Below, piece by piece: positions 1 through 10,291 of a DNA stretch of 64,000 bases (positions are counted from its first letter, which is position 1; every line of letters starts with the position of its first letter). The position numbers and the translations under genes were made by a program. The notes below the pieces were generated by a model. That model was not told the origin of the DNA and ran no database searches. It was given only the letters and a program-made list of their open reading frames with translations. This stretch comes from Nitzschia sp. pyKryTriq1 (taxonomy: Eukaryota > Bacillariophyta > Bacillariophyceae > Bacillariales > Bacillariaceae), in contig OY101118.1 of NCBI GenBank assembly GCA_956465555.1, positions 1,116,001-1,180,000 on the forward strand, in the 5' to 3' direction.

Positions 1-142
1 CTGCCAATCTAATCCTTTTTCCAATACTCTAGTAGTAGCCGCAGTCATTTAAAAAGACAGAACTGCTGGTCGCAAGCGAGTCTCTGAAGATCCCACCCTA
101 CTTCTTATCATATTTTTCCGCGAAAAGCTTGGTTACAATATC

Positions 143-1808
143 ATGCCTTACTCGGAAGAGCGGTCATTGTTGATTGTGTCATCGTTTCTCTTCGGAATTT
201 CGGCGTACTGGAGGTTGAAGGGATTGGCACAAGAAAAACGTGACAAGGAGTGTTGTACTACTTCGACCCCGAAGCAGGCCGAAATCGCCGAGGGATCGAA
301 TGTGAGCAAACGATGTATCGGAGCTCTGGCTCCGGCGACACCCTATCTGGAATCCTTTTTGAGAGGTCTTGCATACCAATGCGACCCAATCAACAGCCCT
401 GATGGATTCATTCCGTTTTGCATGGCTGAAAATAAACTTGCGATCGATTTATTGGCTGAGCGCCTAATGAATTCTGGAACAGCGACGGCAGCATTTTCGG
501 ATTCGATCGTCTACTGTTACAATTCGTTCTTGGGTCTACCTGTCGCACGTCAGGCCGCTGCATACTTTATTGCCAAGCGATTTTACAAGCCCGACCTGCC
601 AAACCTTTCTCCCGATCAAGCGCTAGCTGCCGTCAAACCGGAACATATCGGAATTGGGCCTGGAGCTGCGGCACTACTGAATTCGCTCTTTTATCTTCTG
701 GGCGAATCGAATGATTCCTGTTTAATACCTGCTCCGTACTATGGTAAGTTTTTCATTGATGGAATAGTAACGTCCTTTCTTGTCTCTCTTTTGATACGGC
801 TAATCTATTTATTTGTGTCCCTCTGGTAGCCGCGTTTGAAAACGACATGTCGGTAAGTCCTACTCCAATCTCACAGACATTTTCATGAACACGATTCGTT
901 TTCAATGTCTAATAACGCCATCTCTTCGGTAACAGATTGTAGCCGGAATTGTACCATTTGCCGTTCACATGGCCAACCCGACATTCGGACCGACGGAAAG
1001 TGAACTAGATATGGGGTTCATGCAGGCACGTTCAAGGGGGTTGAACCCTCGTTTCGTTCTGATCACAAATCCGAACAATCCGTTGGGTATCATTTATTCA
1101 CCCGAGGTTATCGAAAAGCTTGTGCGATGGGCTAGGAAGCGCAACCTTCACACTATCATGGATGAACTATATGCACTGTCAACACATAAAAAGACGGGCC
1201 ACAATTTTCAGTCGGTGATTCGTGTTCTAGACAACGACCTTGGCAATGATGTGCATTTTGTGTGGTCGGTATCGAAGGATTTTGGCGCCAGCGGTCTCCG
1301 GGTCGGCTTTGTATATTCCCAGAATGCAACTTATATTCAAGGCTTGGCGAATTTGAACATCTTTTCTGGAGTAAGCAATCCCATTCAAATGGTTGTATCC
1401 GAGCTCCTGACAGACGACGAGTTTGTGGACGTATATTTGGACGCCTCTAGAGAGCGACTAAAAGAGTCGTATCTAATATGCGTTGAAAAGCTTGAAGAGA
1501 TGGTTCTTCCGTTCATACCAGCTGAGGCGGGGATGTTTGTTTATGTCGACTTCAGCTCGTTGCTACCAGAGAAAACGGCGGAGTGGGAGGCGAAGCTTTC
1601 ACAATTATTGGTGGACTACGCTAGACTTATTCTGACTCCCGGCGAAAGTCAGAGAGAACGAATGCCGGGAATGTTTCGTATTTGCTATGCGTGGGTATCA
1701 CCTGAAGTGCTGAAGATTGGTATGGAGCGATTAAGTCGGGTTGTTGCTAAGGTGCGGAGGATGGACTGGAATGATCTAAACGAAATCACACTTAGTGGAG
1801 TCCTATAA
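143..1808 (+). CDS. ACC synthase-like class I/II aminotransferase
   Basis: PLP-dependent fold-type I enzyme of the 1-aminocyclopropane-1-carboxylate synthase/aminotransferase group. Best read as three exons, 143..743, 830..852 and 936..1808, giving about 498 residues. The frames join exactly, and the 23-nt middle exon restores the family motif PYYAAFENDM. The SKDFGASGLRVGF motif holds the PLP lysine (about residue 322), and ITNPNNPLG and MDELYALS match the cofactor-binding blocks. The first ~25 residues are hydrophobic (LLIVSSFLFGISAYW), so the protein may be anchored in or directed to a membrane. Length is close to plant ACC synthases. Whether the product is ACC or a transamination product cannot be told from sequence; ACC-synthase-like proteins often act as aminotransferases or lyases. 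It converges with the helicase gene, 39 bp away. Confidence 0.85.
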
Positions 1809-1847
1809 TACTGAACAGACAGCAAATCTGCCAATCGACTAATACAA

Positions 1848-4800
1848 TCATATAGCAAACTGTACCCGTCGTCGTTTGACTTTCTGGTCCTCGGTATGTT
1901 GCGTCTCCAGATCTTGACTCCTCTTTCGATTACCCGTAGGACCGGCCACAAGCGGATTTGTGGCGGAACTCGTAATGAGTCGAAGATTTTTAAGCAGGAA
2001 TTGCAGTTTCGCTCGTTGGTATTCGGAACCTTTTCCTGCTTCAGTGGCCGATTGCATGCCTTGTATTTCGGCCAAGTTTTGCTGCGCTCCGCTTTGTAGA
2101 TCCGCTTCGAGATGGGCCATTAGCTGCTCCACACTGTTTTCCGCGACCAGCGTCTCTACCTCGACAGAGCCTTTTGCACCCATTCTCCATGCTCTCGCAA
2201 CGACTTGTTGCTCGAGAGAATGGTCCCACACCTGCTCCAGAAAGATAATGTTTGTCACAAAACTAAGATCAAGTCCTTCACTTCCATCCTTGCCCAGAAG
2301 CATGCAAAAGCATTGGCTGTCGTACACAAACTTGTGTAGTTCTTGCTTCCGATATTTGCCCCAGTACTCCGCAACGCAAGCAGTCCCACACCGTCTGATC
2401 AACCGATCACCGACTGTGTTTAAAACACTTCGGAACTGAGAAAACATGATAACCTTTAGTGGTCTCCTGTTTGAACTCAAAGTGTGCTCCCCAAAAACAG
2501 TCCTCGTAGGACTAGGAGGGGTTTGTCGCTTTCGTTGCTCCTCGTACAATCTCAAGAGTTTTTGGACAACGTAGAATGGCTTTGTCTCGAACTCTGGACA
2601 CGGGGTCGCCTTTCGATAGCAAATTTCGCAGAGACCACCAGGGGTCAGTAAGTTGCAGTTGTCGTGTTCCTTCCAACACAACTCGCATTCTCCGCTGGGA
2701 TCTCTAGGACTGTACACGCACTTGTGTCCGTCGCCAGGTTTTGCAGTGCGGACACGTTCACGAGTGGTGTCGAAGGGTGCTAGCACGCCCCTGCCGTCAT
2801 CTAGCAACTCAACTCGAGATGGGGGGTCTTCGGAGCCCTCTTCATCCAACAGTGGTGCTTTGCTTTTGATTTTCTTCTTCTCCTCCTCGACATTATGGAG
2901 CCATTGATAATCCATGCCCGGCTGCAGCTTCTGAAAGATGTCAATATCAAACTCCTTGTCGCAAACGACACAATGATTCGACTTGGGATCGAAGCATTCG
3001 GTACAGACCAGATCTGAAACGGTCGGGCAAACAAAAGGAAAGTAGTGTGAGAAAAAATAATCGCTCGTGGGAGAAGATCCCAGGTGACCTTGAAACATAC
3101 CTCCACATGGCACCACAAGCAACGTAGTAAGCAAGGTACCACAGCACCCACAGGGTGAGACCCTCTCGGTCGTAGCTCGAGATAAGTATTCTTTCATTTT
3201 TTTCTTCAAACCAGGGTCTGGGTTGTAAAACGCAAAATCATGAAGAAACTCGTACCAAAATTGCTCTGTAATGGTAGGGATGACTTGAGTGCCACCGGCA
3301 CAAACCAGCCGCACGTTTCGTAGGGCATCCTTTGCATGTCGAGCTTGGGATCGGTGCAGCAGAGAGTCCTGTTGGCCAGAGGTCTTTCCTTCCATCGAAG
3401 TGATCGCAAGATTCTGTTGAATGGCAGACACCAGGGTATTGTAGGTCTTGGTTTCCTCCATACTCATTGGCAAGCAGTGTGATCGGAAACTGGGAAGCGG
3501 GAGTTCTTCAATGTCCAGCTTGGTATGCCGCACCATCAGCAGTGCCAACAGTTTGTGCAAGCGAAAGAAGGAGCTAAGCATGCCTCTGCTCCATCCACGA
3601 GCAATCAGGTTCTGCCACACCGACTCCCCGTCTTGACGACGAGAGAAAAAATCGTGCTGGAGGTAATTCACCAAATTCAGAAGGTTTGATAGTCCCGATT
3701 GAGAAACAACCTGTCTTGTAGGTGTTCCGGTCATTGCCCACCGCCGCTCCGCAGAAATCCAAGATGCAAATGAAATTGCGGAATTTTCCTTCCCACGTCC
3801 CATTGAATGACCTTCGTCCACAATCATTCGAAGCCAATTGACCTTTAAAAGTGCACAAGCTTGCTCGGACTCGGTAAAGGAGGATCGAAAGTCGTCTTCC
3901 AACTGCTTTTGGTTGCTGTCAGCGGACTCTACTTGACGCAATTCTTCCTCGAATGATCCATTCTTCCACTCGTTGGTGAATCGCTGGTTGGTCGTTAGGA
4001 CAATACTAAACATGGCGAGAAATTGCGGTGATGGCAGCGTTCGGGTGCCCGTCTTGTCGACGAAAAGAAACGGACAGTGTGTTTGATCCACCCGACACTC
4101 TCGAACTACTTCTTCCAGTCGAAGATTATTCTCTGCCGTTCCAGTAAACTCAAAAAGGATCGGAATTTTGTCGGTGCAGTATGCCAGGTTCACATGAAGC
4201 CGAAGCTGATCCTGCCAGTGTTCGAGAAGAACAGATGGCACCACCAATAAGGTACTAGAGGACTGTACAAGGGCGTTCTGCAGTTTGATTTGAGTGTCCA
4301 GCTGTACTAAGGCTGCCACGGAAGAATTGGGTTTTGCAGAAACTCGTGAGAATGACTTCTTGGCCGTTTGAACCTGTTTTTGTTTGAACTCGGTGACTGC
4401 CTCGAGAAATGTAAGTTCTAGCTGCAGAGCTGATAGGTGAATTAAGCTGTCCTTCGGATGGTAGGTGGTCGCATTTCTGCCGAGAAGACAACGTTCATGC
4501 GTTAGTTTGAGACAAGGGAAACGCACACTTATCCCCCCGCCCCCCCCCCCCCCCCCCCAAAGAAAGAGAAATTGACTCACCGAAAGCATTGAATGACGTC
4601 CGATTCGAAGGAAGAGAAAGAATCGTCGTACTGAAATTTATTGATTCGTTTGCGAACATCTTGAAGGCAAATTGGGTTGGAAATGACATCAAAGTAGTCT
4701 AGTACTCCATCACCCTCTGGATCCACGGGAAACATGAATATATTTGTGGCTGGGTTACTTCGAATGAAGGTTGACAAAAGCTTGTTTAGGGCCTGGGCGC

Positions 4801-6376
4801 GGAACTGTGGAATGGATTGTTCCCGCCAATACTCGGAAAAAATTCGTTCTTCGTATGTCTCGCTTCCTTTTCCCTCTCCTTTGTGATCGCTGGGTTGGAT
4901 TTTTGGCTCTGTTGATAAGCCCAGAGTTTGAAGAATCAACGATAGAACTGTGATGGTCTTCCCCAGCCCCGGGTCATCGCACAAGAGTCCACCTCTGGCT
5001 ACACTTCTAGAAAGTGGATCATCCGATCGCAGAATCACTTCATCACCGTTATACTGAGAAATTCGGTGCACGGAGGGACGCTGCTGCTGGTGGTAAGTGG
5101 AACTTGACGACCGCGATCGCAACAGTACCGTCGCCCCGCCCGCGGCAGCATTGTGAAGGTCGTCCATGTGCACGGTGGTTTCTTGATTCTCGCTAAGGGA
5201 TAATTCATTTTCAGTGACTGGTCGCGTTTCTCTCAGCCGCATCCACGACAATGACTTGACTTGATGCGCGTAGAGTCGGAGGCGGAGGCCTGGCACAACT
5301 TCTTGAAGGATCCGGTGAAAGTATTTGCTTGTGCACCGCAACGCATCAAGCGACTTAGCCTTTAGAAATGCCCCGACATGATACTGCCAAACATCATTGG
5401 GAAGGTCCACACAAGTAGAAGTCAATTTTGATCGAGCACAATCAAATGGTCGGACAGATTCTTCTCTGTCCAAAAAGGAAGCGGCTGCGCCTCCTATCCG
5501 CTGATACACCTCATCCAAGGAAAGCTTTGAGGGAAAAAAGGAGAGCGATCGACTGAGTGAAAATGATGATTCGTCTATCCTTGCCCGTGACAAAACATCA
5601 GGGCGTTTCCGAACTTGGTCAAAGAAGTTCCAGTCACTTCTCAGTATCGACAACAATAGTTGTGTTGCGGCAGGCAGGGGCTTGGAACTATTGGAAATAA
5701 ATCGTCTCCTAGGGAGGCCTGGCTGACTCTTTCGGCGACGCGATTGTCCGCTTGGGCTACCCTGGTGGTGAGGTCGATCATTTATCTCAGGAACCGATAC
5801 CGTAATCAACATGGCAGCTCTTCGATAGCCGGATGATTCCTCTACAGCCAGCAGCGGATCATTCTGGCGTCTATCACTTCGAAGAAAAACTTCGACTGAC
5901 CGAATGACAACGTGTCCCATATCTTGGCACGTCAGGGCAAGCCCTAACAACAAAGCTCCGTCCGATCGCTGCCGTAATTTTTCCACACAAGAACAAAGGT
6001 TGTCACGTGGCTTGAGGTCCAGTGTGGTTCCGTCGAATCGCGGCGTAGGCTCTACCGCCACCACAGAATTCGATGCTTCGATTGAAGAAGAACTGCCAGC
6101 TTGCCACTGAAAAGTCAGCCAACAATGCGGACAATATCCTTCAGCATCTTTGTCCTGCACAAGTGTTTCATCATGTCCCGCCTTGTTTGCTGTATGAAGC
6201 GGGAGCCATTGGTCGTTGGAAGACGTCGTCGGAGCATCGGAAGAAGAATCCTTCTCGTTTGCAGTTGATCTTGAACCCCGCATCGAAACCTCGCAGTCTT
6301 CAAGGAAAAGAAATCCAGACTCCCCAGGATTCACACCCAGTGCTTCCTCCATGGCTTCTGTCGGCGAAGAGGTCAT
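1848..6376 (-). CDS. F-box/SNF2 ATPase with inserted bromodomain and RING
   Basis: Three exons on the minus strand, 6376..4581, 4476..3101 and 3013..1848, encode about 1445 residues. In order: an F-box-like segment (LPNDVWQYHVGAFLKAKSLD), Walker A (DDPGLGKT, near residue 467), a bromodomain (FPVDPEG…LDYFDVISNP…NATTYHP) that spans the first intron, and SNF2 motif Ia (LLVVPSVLLEHW). After these come DEGH (near 816), a RING (CGCCG…PCGDLVCTEC…CVVC) and a second Cys-rich segment. The helicase C lobe (FSQFRSV, EGLDLSF, ARAWRMG) follows. An F-box plus SNF2 is known in a plant family (At3g54460 type), and RING insertion in the ATPase is typical of RAD5/SHPRH/HLTF ligases. Probable role: nuclear chromatin or DNA-damage ATPase with ubiquitin ligase activity. 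The 87-nt second intron is in frame and, if kept, would split the RING. The start at 6376 is the first in-frame ATG. Confidence 0.85.
4533..4558. repeat. Poly-C/poly-G homopolymer tract
   Basis: Twenty-five C residues with one G, inside the first intron of the F-box/SNF2 gene (poly-G on the coding strand), 22 bases from the donor site. Such tracts are prone to slippage and sequencing error. Confidence 0.9.
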
Positions 6377-6998
6377 GTCAAGTGAACGATTGCCAAGCTA
6401 CAGAAGGCAGAATTGAAAAAAAGGATTGATCTCTTCTTTTGGTTTGGGGCTTTCGTGTTCACAAAATGGGCAACGGGTAACGAGCAAAATATCGCGAAAA
6501 ATATCTCATGTCTCATCATCATCACTCTCTCGCGCGCGGTGGAGCTACGGTAGGACGACGTACAGCAGGTACTGGTACTGGTACCGATATCGGTTTAAAG
6601 TCGAACGAGTCAGTCAGTCAGTCGTCTTCAGTCGCACGTCATCGGTCATCGTCGTCGGTCCGGCTATTGTATCATCACAGGAAAGTGAACTACGGTAATA
6701 CATGAAGAAAATAGCCAAGTTGGGCTTTCGAAGGAGACGAGGAGAGATGGGGAGAGCAAAGTTGCCGTGGAGAAAACTTATACTTGGTAGTACTCGAGAG
6801 TCGTCGAGGAATCGTCATCGATGAGCAATCTTCTCGATAGCTCTTTCATCTCGATTTCATCGAAGACGCATACGATGGGGGGGGGGCTAAAAGTAGCGAC
6901 GACGATGTAGAACCCAAGTTGGGGCGTGATATCATAGGACGTATAGTAGCTCCAGAAAAGGATGCGAATCGTACCACTGTACCTAAAATATCTTCACG
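6377..6998. other. Intergenic, upstream of the SNF2 gene
   Basis: No convincing gene. It holds the 5' region of the minus-strand SNF2 gene and the 3' flank of the LarC-like gene. A run of CAGT repeats lies at about 6606-6622, a ggtactggtaccgatatcgg palindromic cluster near 6570-6594, and an eight-base G tract near 6878. Confidence 0.6.
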
Positions 6999-8351
6999 TT
7001 ACACCCTTGCTGCAACTACAGTAATACTACTAGCCTCCTTTTGCTGAAGCTGCTGCCGCGTATCAGACAGCGCTGACTCGGCCACAAATTTGAGTGGGAT
7101 GCAAGACTCCTTGGATATTTCCTGGCAGTGATCAAACTCTGGTTTAATCGACAGAATCTCTCCAGTTTGAAAACTTGAGACTTTGACATCGACTTTGCCT
7201 TCTCGCCGAGTAGCCGTGTACGGTGTCTGAGCAACTTCTACGAACCGGCACAATTTGGCGCGTGGTAGGTTTCTGTAAATGCGGACTCCCAAGGTAGTCG
7301 TATGACGAAATAAAGCCTCCAGAAGTCTATCCTCTAGTTCAGAGTTCTTGTCAGACAAACATAAGCAATGAATAGTATGTGCTGGACGACCCTTCTTCAT
7401 GACAATGGGTGTGACCCAAACGTCGGCCGCACCTACTTCGAATAGCAACTCAATAACATGAGCCAAGAGCTCACCGGTAATGTCATCGAGATTGCACTCA
7501 AGCTGTGTCACCGTGTCCGACAACCACAACGTCGACGGAACAGGCGGTTTCTTTATCATCGGCGAAGCAATGGACACTATTTTGTTTTCTGAACTTCCCA
7601 CCAATAGACTGACGACATCTGAGCTTGTGTGAGAGCCACCCATTCCACTCGCTTTCAAGATTATTGACGAATCATCTCTACGGGTTGGTGATTGGTCCAC
7701 GCCACGTAGAACACGCAACAATGAAACCACCAACGGGTTCGGCAGCGCGAAATCACCCGAAATGATACTGTTCACAGGCAATCCAACCAACAGCTCACGC
7801 AAAACAGCCACATCGGTACCATTCATAGAAAGTGGATTGAAGGAAAGCGGCCCAATGCATACAACCCGTCGAATACCTAACAGTTCAAGAGAATGGAGGC
7901 TACCAAGTACATAAACTAGATCAGCTTTCAAGATTTTGGTCTCACCGGGTGGTAGTCCTGATATCTTGTTTCTAATCTTGATCACACAGTCGAATACCTC
8001 GGCACAGGTCCTGAGCAACCATTCAGCAGACCCACTTGGACTCTTAGTTCTTCCCTGCGACAGTAATTCATGAAATTCTTCATGGGTCATAGATGAGGCG
8101 TCATCGATGTCTTCATTGAGATGTAACACAGAACCGGGGGACTTCCGGCATGGCGACGTAGCGGACAATACTTTGTTAGTGTCAAGATCCAGAAGAGAAG
8201 ATAGATAGCTATGCAATCCATCCATGGTTTTTGATGGATCAGCATCTTTCGATCTAGATACAACATCAATACATGCAGCCAGAAAGGCACCCAACGACAA
8301 TCCCCGAGAGGACTGGACGTGGCAAAGGGTTTCCACGAAAAATTCGTCCAT
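6999..8351 (-). CDS. larC: LarC-like nickel-pincer cofactor protein (DUF111)
   Basis: Single exon, 450 residues. The middle and C-terminal parts match the LarC/DUF111 family: LECNLDDITGELLAHVIELL, then GAADVWVTPIVMKKGRPAH and TTTLGVRI. In bacteria LarC is a CTP-dependent cyclometallase that inserts nickel into the pyridinium bis-thiocarboxylate cofactor used by lactate racemase and related enzymes. The N-terminus (SSRGLSLGAFLAACID) aligns with the usual SGISGDMFLAALLD but lacks the GDM core, so activity is uncertain. A central ADLVYVLGSLHSLELLG stretch corresponds to the family's H/D-rich segment. Size is normal for the family. The gene is head-to-tail with the SNF2 gene. Finding LarC in a eukaryotic nuclear genome suggests an old gain from bacteria or archaea; that is inference. 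Confidence 0.8.
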   Translation of the reverse strand: MDEFFVETLCHVQSSRGLSLGAFLAACIDVVSRSKDADPSKTMDGLHSYLSSLLDLDTNKVLSATSPCRKSPGSVLHLNEDIDDASSMTHEEFHELLSQGRTKSPSGSAEWLLRTCAEVFDCVIKIRNKISGLPPGETKILKADLVYVLGSLHSLELLGIRRVVCIGPLSFNPLSMNGTDVAVLRELLVGLPVNSIISGDFALPNPLVVSLLRVLRGVDQSPTRRDDSSIILKASGMGGSHTSSDVVSLLVGSSENKIVSIASPMIKKPPVPSTLWLSDTVTQLECNLDDITGELLAHVIELLFEVGAADVWVTPIVMKKGRPAHTIHCLCLSDKNSELEDRLLEALFRHTTTLGVRIYRNLPRAKLCRFVEVAQTPYTATRREGKVDVKVSSFQTGEILSIKPEFDHCQEISKESCIPLKFVAESALSDTRQQLQQKEASSITVVAARV

Positions 8352-8904
8352 CGCTTTCCACTCTCTGTACGAAGTACCTGTAGTCTACCAGACTAGTGCA
8401 TCCCCTTTTTGGACGAGCACAATATCGACCAAGAATGAGGCCCTACGGTTCCATGACACTGTGGTCTACTCGACACGCAGGTAAAGTGGAAGAAAGAAGA
8501 AGATGGATACTGGAACAGTCATAATGGACGGACGGGGATGTGATGCTGCGACAACTTGAGACATCTCTGCATCGATCATCGATCATCGATCTTGCCGTAC
8601 TTGATACTTGAAATTGTCAATCACTACTCTACCGGTACCTGGTACCGGTACAGTAGAGCCCGAAGAATCATCATCCCTAAGCCGCTCACCTGGCTACAGC
8701 CAGCCAGACGGAGGCAGAAGGAGCTTCTGATGGAAGCGTCTTTTGCATATCCAATGGATAAGCGAACATTCAGGATTCTCCATATCCGAATACTTTTTAT
8801 GATATATCCAATGGTTAGTGTCTGTCGTGTCTGCGGCGTCTGTTTGTTCTTCTCCTCCCTTTTCGTCCTTTTTCCGTCTGTCATCCCTTTCCTCGGTAAA
8901 ATGT
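8352..8904. other. Intergenic with GGTACC-type palindromes
   Basis: Upstream region of the minus-strand LarC-like gene. No supported gene. The palindrome accggtacctggtaccggta lies at 8631-8650. Open frames here have no family signature and lie in low-complexity sequence. Confidence 0.6.
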
Positions 8905-9164
8905 GACCGATCCGATCACTTCGTCTCAAGTCACGGCGCCCGCAACCGGGGTGAGAACCCCCGATTCAGACCATAAGTACCAAAACACGTAGACCTGTAC
9001 ATGTTTTAGACTACTGTGATTCGTATCTTCGACTACAATGATTGTTGACACAATTTCCAAGGTTTTCCTATCCCGGTACGGTAGTTGCCGTGTTGTCTCT
9101 ATCATCTACTCTACTACAAGTACCGTAGAGAGTACCAGTACCTGAACGGTCCTTTTGCAGTAGG

Positions 9165-9340
9165 AGCTAGCTCTACAGTACTAGAGTAGAGTAGTAGTAC
9201 AGTAGTAGTACAGTACTCTAGAGTAGTAGTAGTAGTTGTACTAGTAGATACTAGAGTAGTAAGCTCTCTGCACCAGTGGTACGAGCAAGCTCTACTCTAC
9301 TCTAGAGTAGTAGAGTAGTCTACTCTCTCTAGAGTAGTAT
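9165..9340. repeat. AGTAGT/CTCTAGAGTAG low-complexity repeat
   Basis: Interleaved tagtag, gtac and ctctagag units form imperfect palindromes directly beside the end of the transposase fragment. A similar but shorter stretch follows the second fragment at about 18100-18140. Confidence 0.75.
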
Positions 9341-9838
9341 CTAATTGCTATTCGGTTGCTGGAATTGCGTGTCTAGTCTCTTGGGAGAAACAAGATCAAT
9401 CGCTTTCCTCATATAAATTCTTTGATGGGCTTTTCCTTGCTCTGTGCTCGGCAGCCAATCCTTCTCTGCCGTAATTCCATATCTAGTCCCGTCCTTTTTT
9501 CCTAGGCCAAAGCACATGTCATTGTGGTAGTCAATAAAGCATGTTTTTCCGTTCGAATCGCCCTTTTTTGGGAAAAAGTGAAGCGGGGGGTGCTTGCCTT
9601 CGGCGTCAACGCACTTCCCACATTTGGTCCACGTTTGTTCCCCACAAAATGCGCACTTCCAACCAGACTTGGACTTCCCAGTATTCCCTCCAGAAGTTAT
9701 TAGTGATTTGCAGTGGCTAGTGAATTCGTCCAGATCCCCGCAAAGTCGGATTGGGGTTGTGTTATCCCCAAATTTCAATCGTTTCGTGGACTCCAACGTG
9801 ACCTTCTTGGCAGATGCACAATCGTCCCCGGGTGTCAC
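9341..9838 (-). pseudogene. piggyBac-like transposase C-terminal fragment
   Basis: 165 codons with a Cys-rich tail, CAFCG…KCGKCVD…CFIDYHNDMCFGLG, ending in a basic helix (YMRKAIDL). The spacing of CxxC, CxxC and C…YH is like the C-terminal zinc module of piggyBac-type (DDE_Tnp_1_7) proteins, and the frame is clearly related to the fragment at 17684-18082. No catalytic DDE domain is present, so it is read as a relic. It could instead be a short domesticated zinc protein. Confidence 0.5.
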
Positions 9839-10095
9839 ACGCTTGAACTTTGCTCGACGTGCGACATTACCCCGTGAATGTTACTAAAGCATAAACTTGT
9901 AAAATCGTCTCTACTAAAATATTACTTCTTCTGAGTTACTACTTGATGGATGGTCTCTCGAGGGACGTAAAGCCAATTTTTTGAAATAGTTAGTTGGGGG
10001 GTATGATAACGGTCGAACCTCAAAACGGGGTTCATACCCCGGTCTGGCCGGTTGCCGCGTCGAAGCGATAGTAGTTCCATCCCCGCCCCCGAATC

Positions 10096-10291
10096 GGCAA
10101 AAACTAATGAAAATGAGTCGTTCAAGTCGTAGAATACCTCTCATTCATCTATCTACAGTACTATCTATAAGACTTCACTAAGGCCAACCTACCAGTAGAG
10201 AGTACGAAACGAGAGGCTTCCCCTCATGATGCAGTAGTTCAAAAATAAAGCACTCCAATATCTTGAGCGACATGAAAGTGGTATCCACTTT
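10096..10291. other. Spacer downstream of paralogue A
   Basis: About 200 bp between the right inverted end of the piggyBac-like remnant and the stop codon of paralogue A; no gene or clear signal. Confidence 0.6.

Larger units (their letters stand above)
8905..10095 (-). mobile_element. piggyBac-like remnant with degenerate inverted ends
   Basis: A minus-strand cysteine-rich C-terminal fragment (9341-9838) is flanked by similar ends in opposite orientation. The left block near 8935-8970 reads gcaaccggggtgagaacccc. The right block near 10015-10065 reads, on the minus strand, gcaaccgg…accggggtatgaacccc. Both resemble the ends of the second element at 16539-18307. Only the last part of the transposase remains. 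The boundaries are approximate and no target duplication was established. Confidence 0.45.

Noticed and set aside
143-1808. Reading the first gene as a frameshifted pseudogene
   Set aside because: Two GT-AG introns restore the frame and the PYYAAF motif, so it is intact.
9990-10085. Possible tRNA (gggttcatacccc, ggttcgacc-like stretches)
   Set aside because: No acceptor stem or anticodon arm can be formed; better explained as an inverted end of a transposon remnant.
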